A stretch of DNA of 22,875 nucleotides. Origin: Verrucomicrobia bacterium UBA673 (GTDB taxonomy: Bacteria; Verrucomicrobiota; Verrucomicrobiia; Limisphaerales; UBA1096). The notes below the pieces were generated by a model. The model saw only the letters and a program-made list of their open reading frames with translations, did not search any database and was not told the DNA's origin. The stretch covers positions 1-22,875 of the forward strand of contig DBNL01000135.1 in assembly GCA_002299785.1 (NCBI GenBank). Direction: 5' to 3'. Positions 22,265-22,875 of this stretch are shown here, one piece after another (the stretch's first letter is position 1; the number at the start of each line of letters is the position of its first letter). Position numbers and translations under genes: made by a program.

Positions 22265-22875
22265 TGTTGCGGTCCGATGTATTGAGTCGGATCCCAAAAG
22301 TCAGCGCCGATCCGAATTTGAAAGTGGACGCCGTAATCCTGCAGGTCACCGTCGTTGGGGATGTCGAAATCCTTGAACGCATGCCCCCAGTAGACGGCCA
22401 TGTTGATGTAATCACTTGGACTGTATGTGGCCCCCAGCCCAGCGCTGTAAATCGTCTCACGGTTCCTCGGCCCATCAGTATTCCAACCGGTGCCGTAGTC
22501 GAAAAACGGAACTAGGTAAACCAGCGCCTTCCCGTAACTATCCTTGTAAACCGGGATGCGAAGCTCCGGAGAAAAAACCACCGCGTTGTCGCGGATCAAC
22601 TGGTTTTCGCGATAGCCGCGAATGGTGTTCATGCCGCCTAAGCTGAATTGCTCCATCGAGACCACTCTTTGATCGGTGTGTTGGTGCATCAGCTTCACGA
22701 TCAACAGTGTGTCATTGCTGGACACCGATTCAACCCACGAGGCCTGTGTGAGCCATGTAAAGTATTTCCGGTCAAAGTCTGGTGTCATGATCGGGTCGAG
22801 CTTGTCCAATCCGAAACTTAATGTCGTGCGGGCCGCGATCACCCGTTCCTGAGACCGGTAAACGTATTCCGGAGT
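22261..22875 (-). CDS. ShlB/FhaC (TpsB)-type outer-membrane transporter, C-terminal part
   Basis: The last 204 codons of a beta-barrel protein whose 5' part lies beyond the right edge; the frame is open to base 22875 (TPEYVYRSQERVI...). VVSMEQFSLGGMNTIRGYRE carries the (V/I)RGY motif of the loop-6 region that enters the TpsB barrel pore. Alternating hydrophobic strands follow (VVFSPELRIPVY, ALVYLVPFFDYGTGW, IYSAGLGATYSP) and a terminal strand VHFQIRIGAD. TpsB proteins export large beta-helical TpsA partners across the outer membrane after binding them with periplasmic POTRA domains, which would be encoded outside the window. The stop overlaps the CHAT gene ATG (ATGA), so the two are translationally coupled. 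A GTG at 22842 is internal, not the start. A related Omp85-family role is the alternative. Confidence 0.85.
   Translation of the reverse strand, partial: TPEYVYRSQERVIAARTTLSFGLDKLDPIMTPDFDRKYFTWLTQASWVESVSSNDTLLIVKLMHQHTDQRVVSMEQFSLGGMNTIRGYRENQLIRDNAVVFSPELRIPVYKDSYGKALVYLVPFFDYGTGWNTDGPRNRETIYSAGLGATYSPSDYINMAVYWGHAFKDFDIPNDGDLQDYGVHFQIRIGADFWDPTQYIGPQQ

Overview
The window looks like a chromosomal stretch of a Gram-negative bacterium of moderately high GC. Outer-membrane architecture is shown by a TpsB/ShlB-type barrel and a family 9 (heptosyltransferase-type) glycosyltransferase. Most starts have no clear Shine-Dalgarno sequence. The mix of genes (Na+-pumping decarboxylase, glucarate pathway, CHASE2 cyclase, CHAT protein) would suit the Verrucomicrobiota/PVC group, but that placement is inference. 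No rRNA, tRNA, insertion sequence, prophage or CRISPR array was seen.

Left part (1-8.5 kb): housekeeping and cofactor genes. A PLP class IV enzyme on the + strand converges on a - strand glgB-comF-accD series (glycogen branching enzyme, phosphoribosyltransferase-like ComF, acetyl-CoA carboxylase beta subunit). glgB is divergent from a PduO-type cobalamin adenosyltransferase. An 807-bp gap follows. It holds a decayed small secreted-protein gene on the - strand and, next to panC, a striking set of ATGACA/TGTCAT inverted repeats. panC (pantothenate) and nadB (NAD) then run on the + strand.

Middle part (8.6-13.0 kb): a + strand operon encodes a membrane decarboxylase of the oxaloacetate decarboxylase type (gamma-like small membrane protein, biotinylated alpha, Na+-translocating beta) followed, with an ATGA overlap, by nagA (N-acetylglucosamine-6-phosphate deacetylase). 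The alpha subunit is divergent at usually conserved motifs.

Right part (13.0-22.9 kb) is entirely on the - strand. One tight set reads gudD-kdgD-EamA transporter-GT9: two consecutive steps of D-glucarate catabolism followed by a transporter and a glycosyltransferase. Upstream of it lies the most unusual region: the C-terminal part of a TpsB/ShlB outer-membrane transporter, overlapping by ATGA a signal-peptide-bearing TPR-CHAT protein (caspase-like His/Cys dyad), followed by a CHASE2-class III adenylate cyclase whose sensor domain carries a ~190-residue insert with an acidic DxDxD motif and a cysteine cluster. This looks like an envelope protease/secretion module tied to cAMP signalling; it continues past the right edge.

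Across the first 15.5 kb the palindrome TTGGCCAA recurs at least 13 times, in two reading frames, far above chance, and I found no exact copy in the last 7.3 kb.
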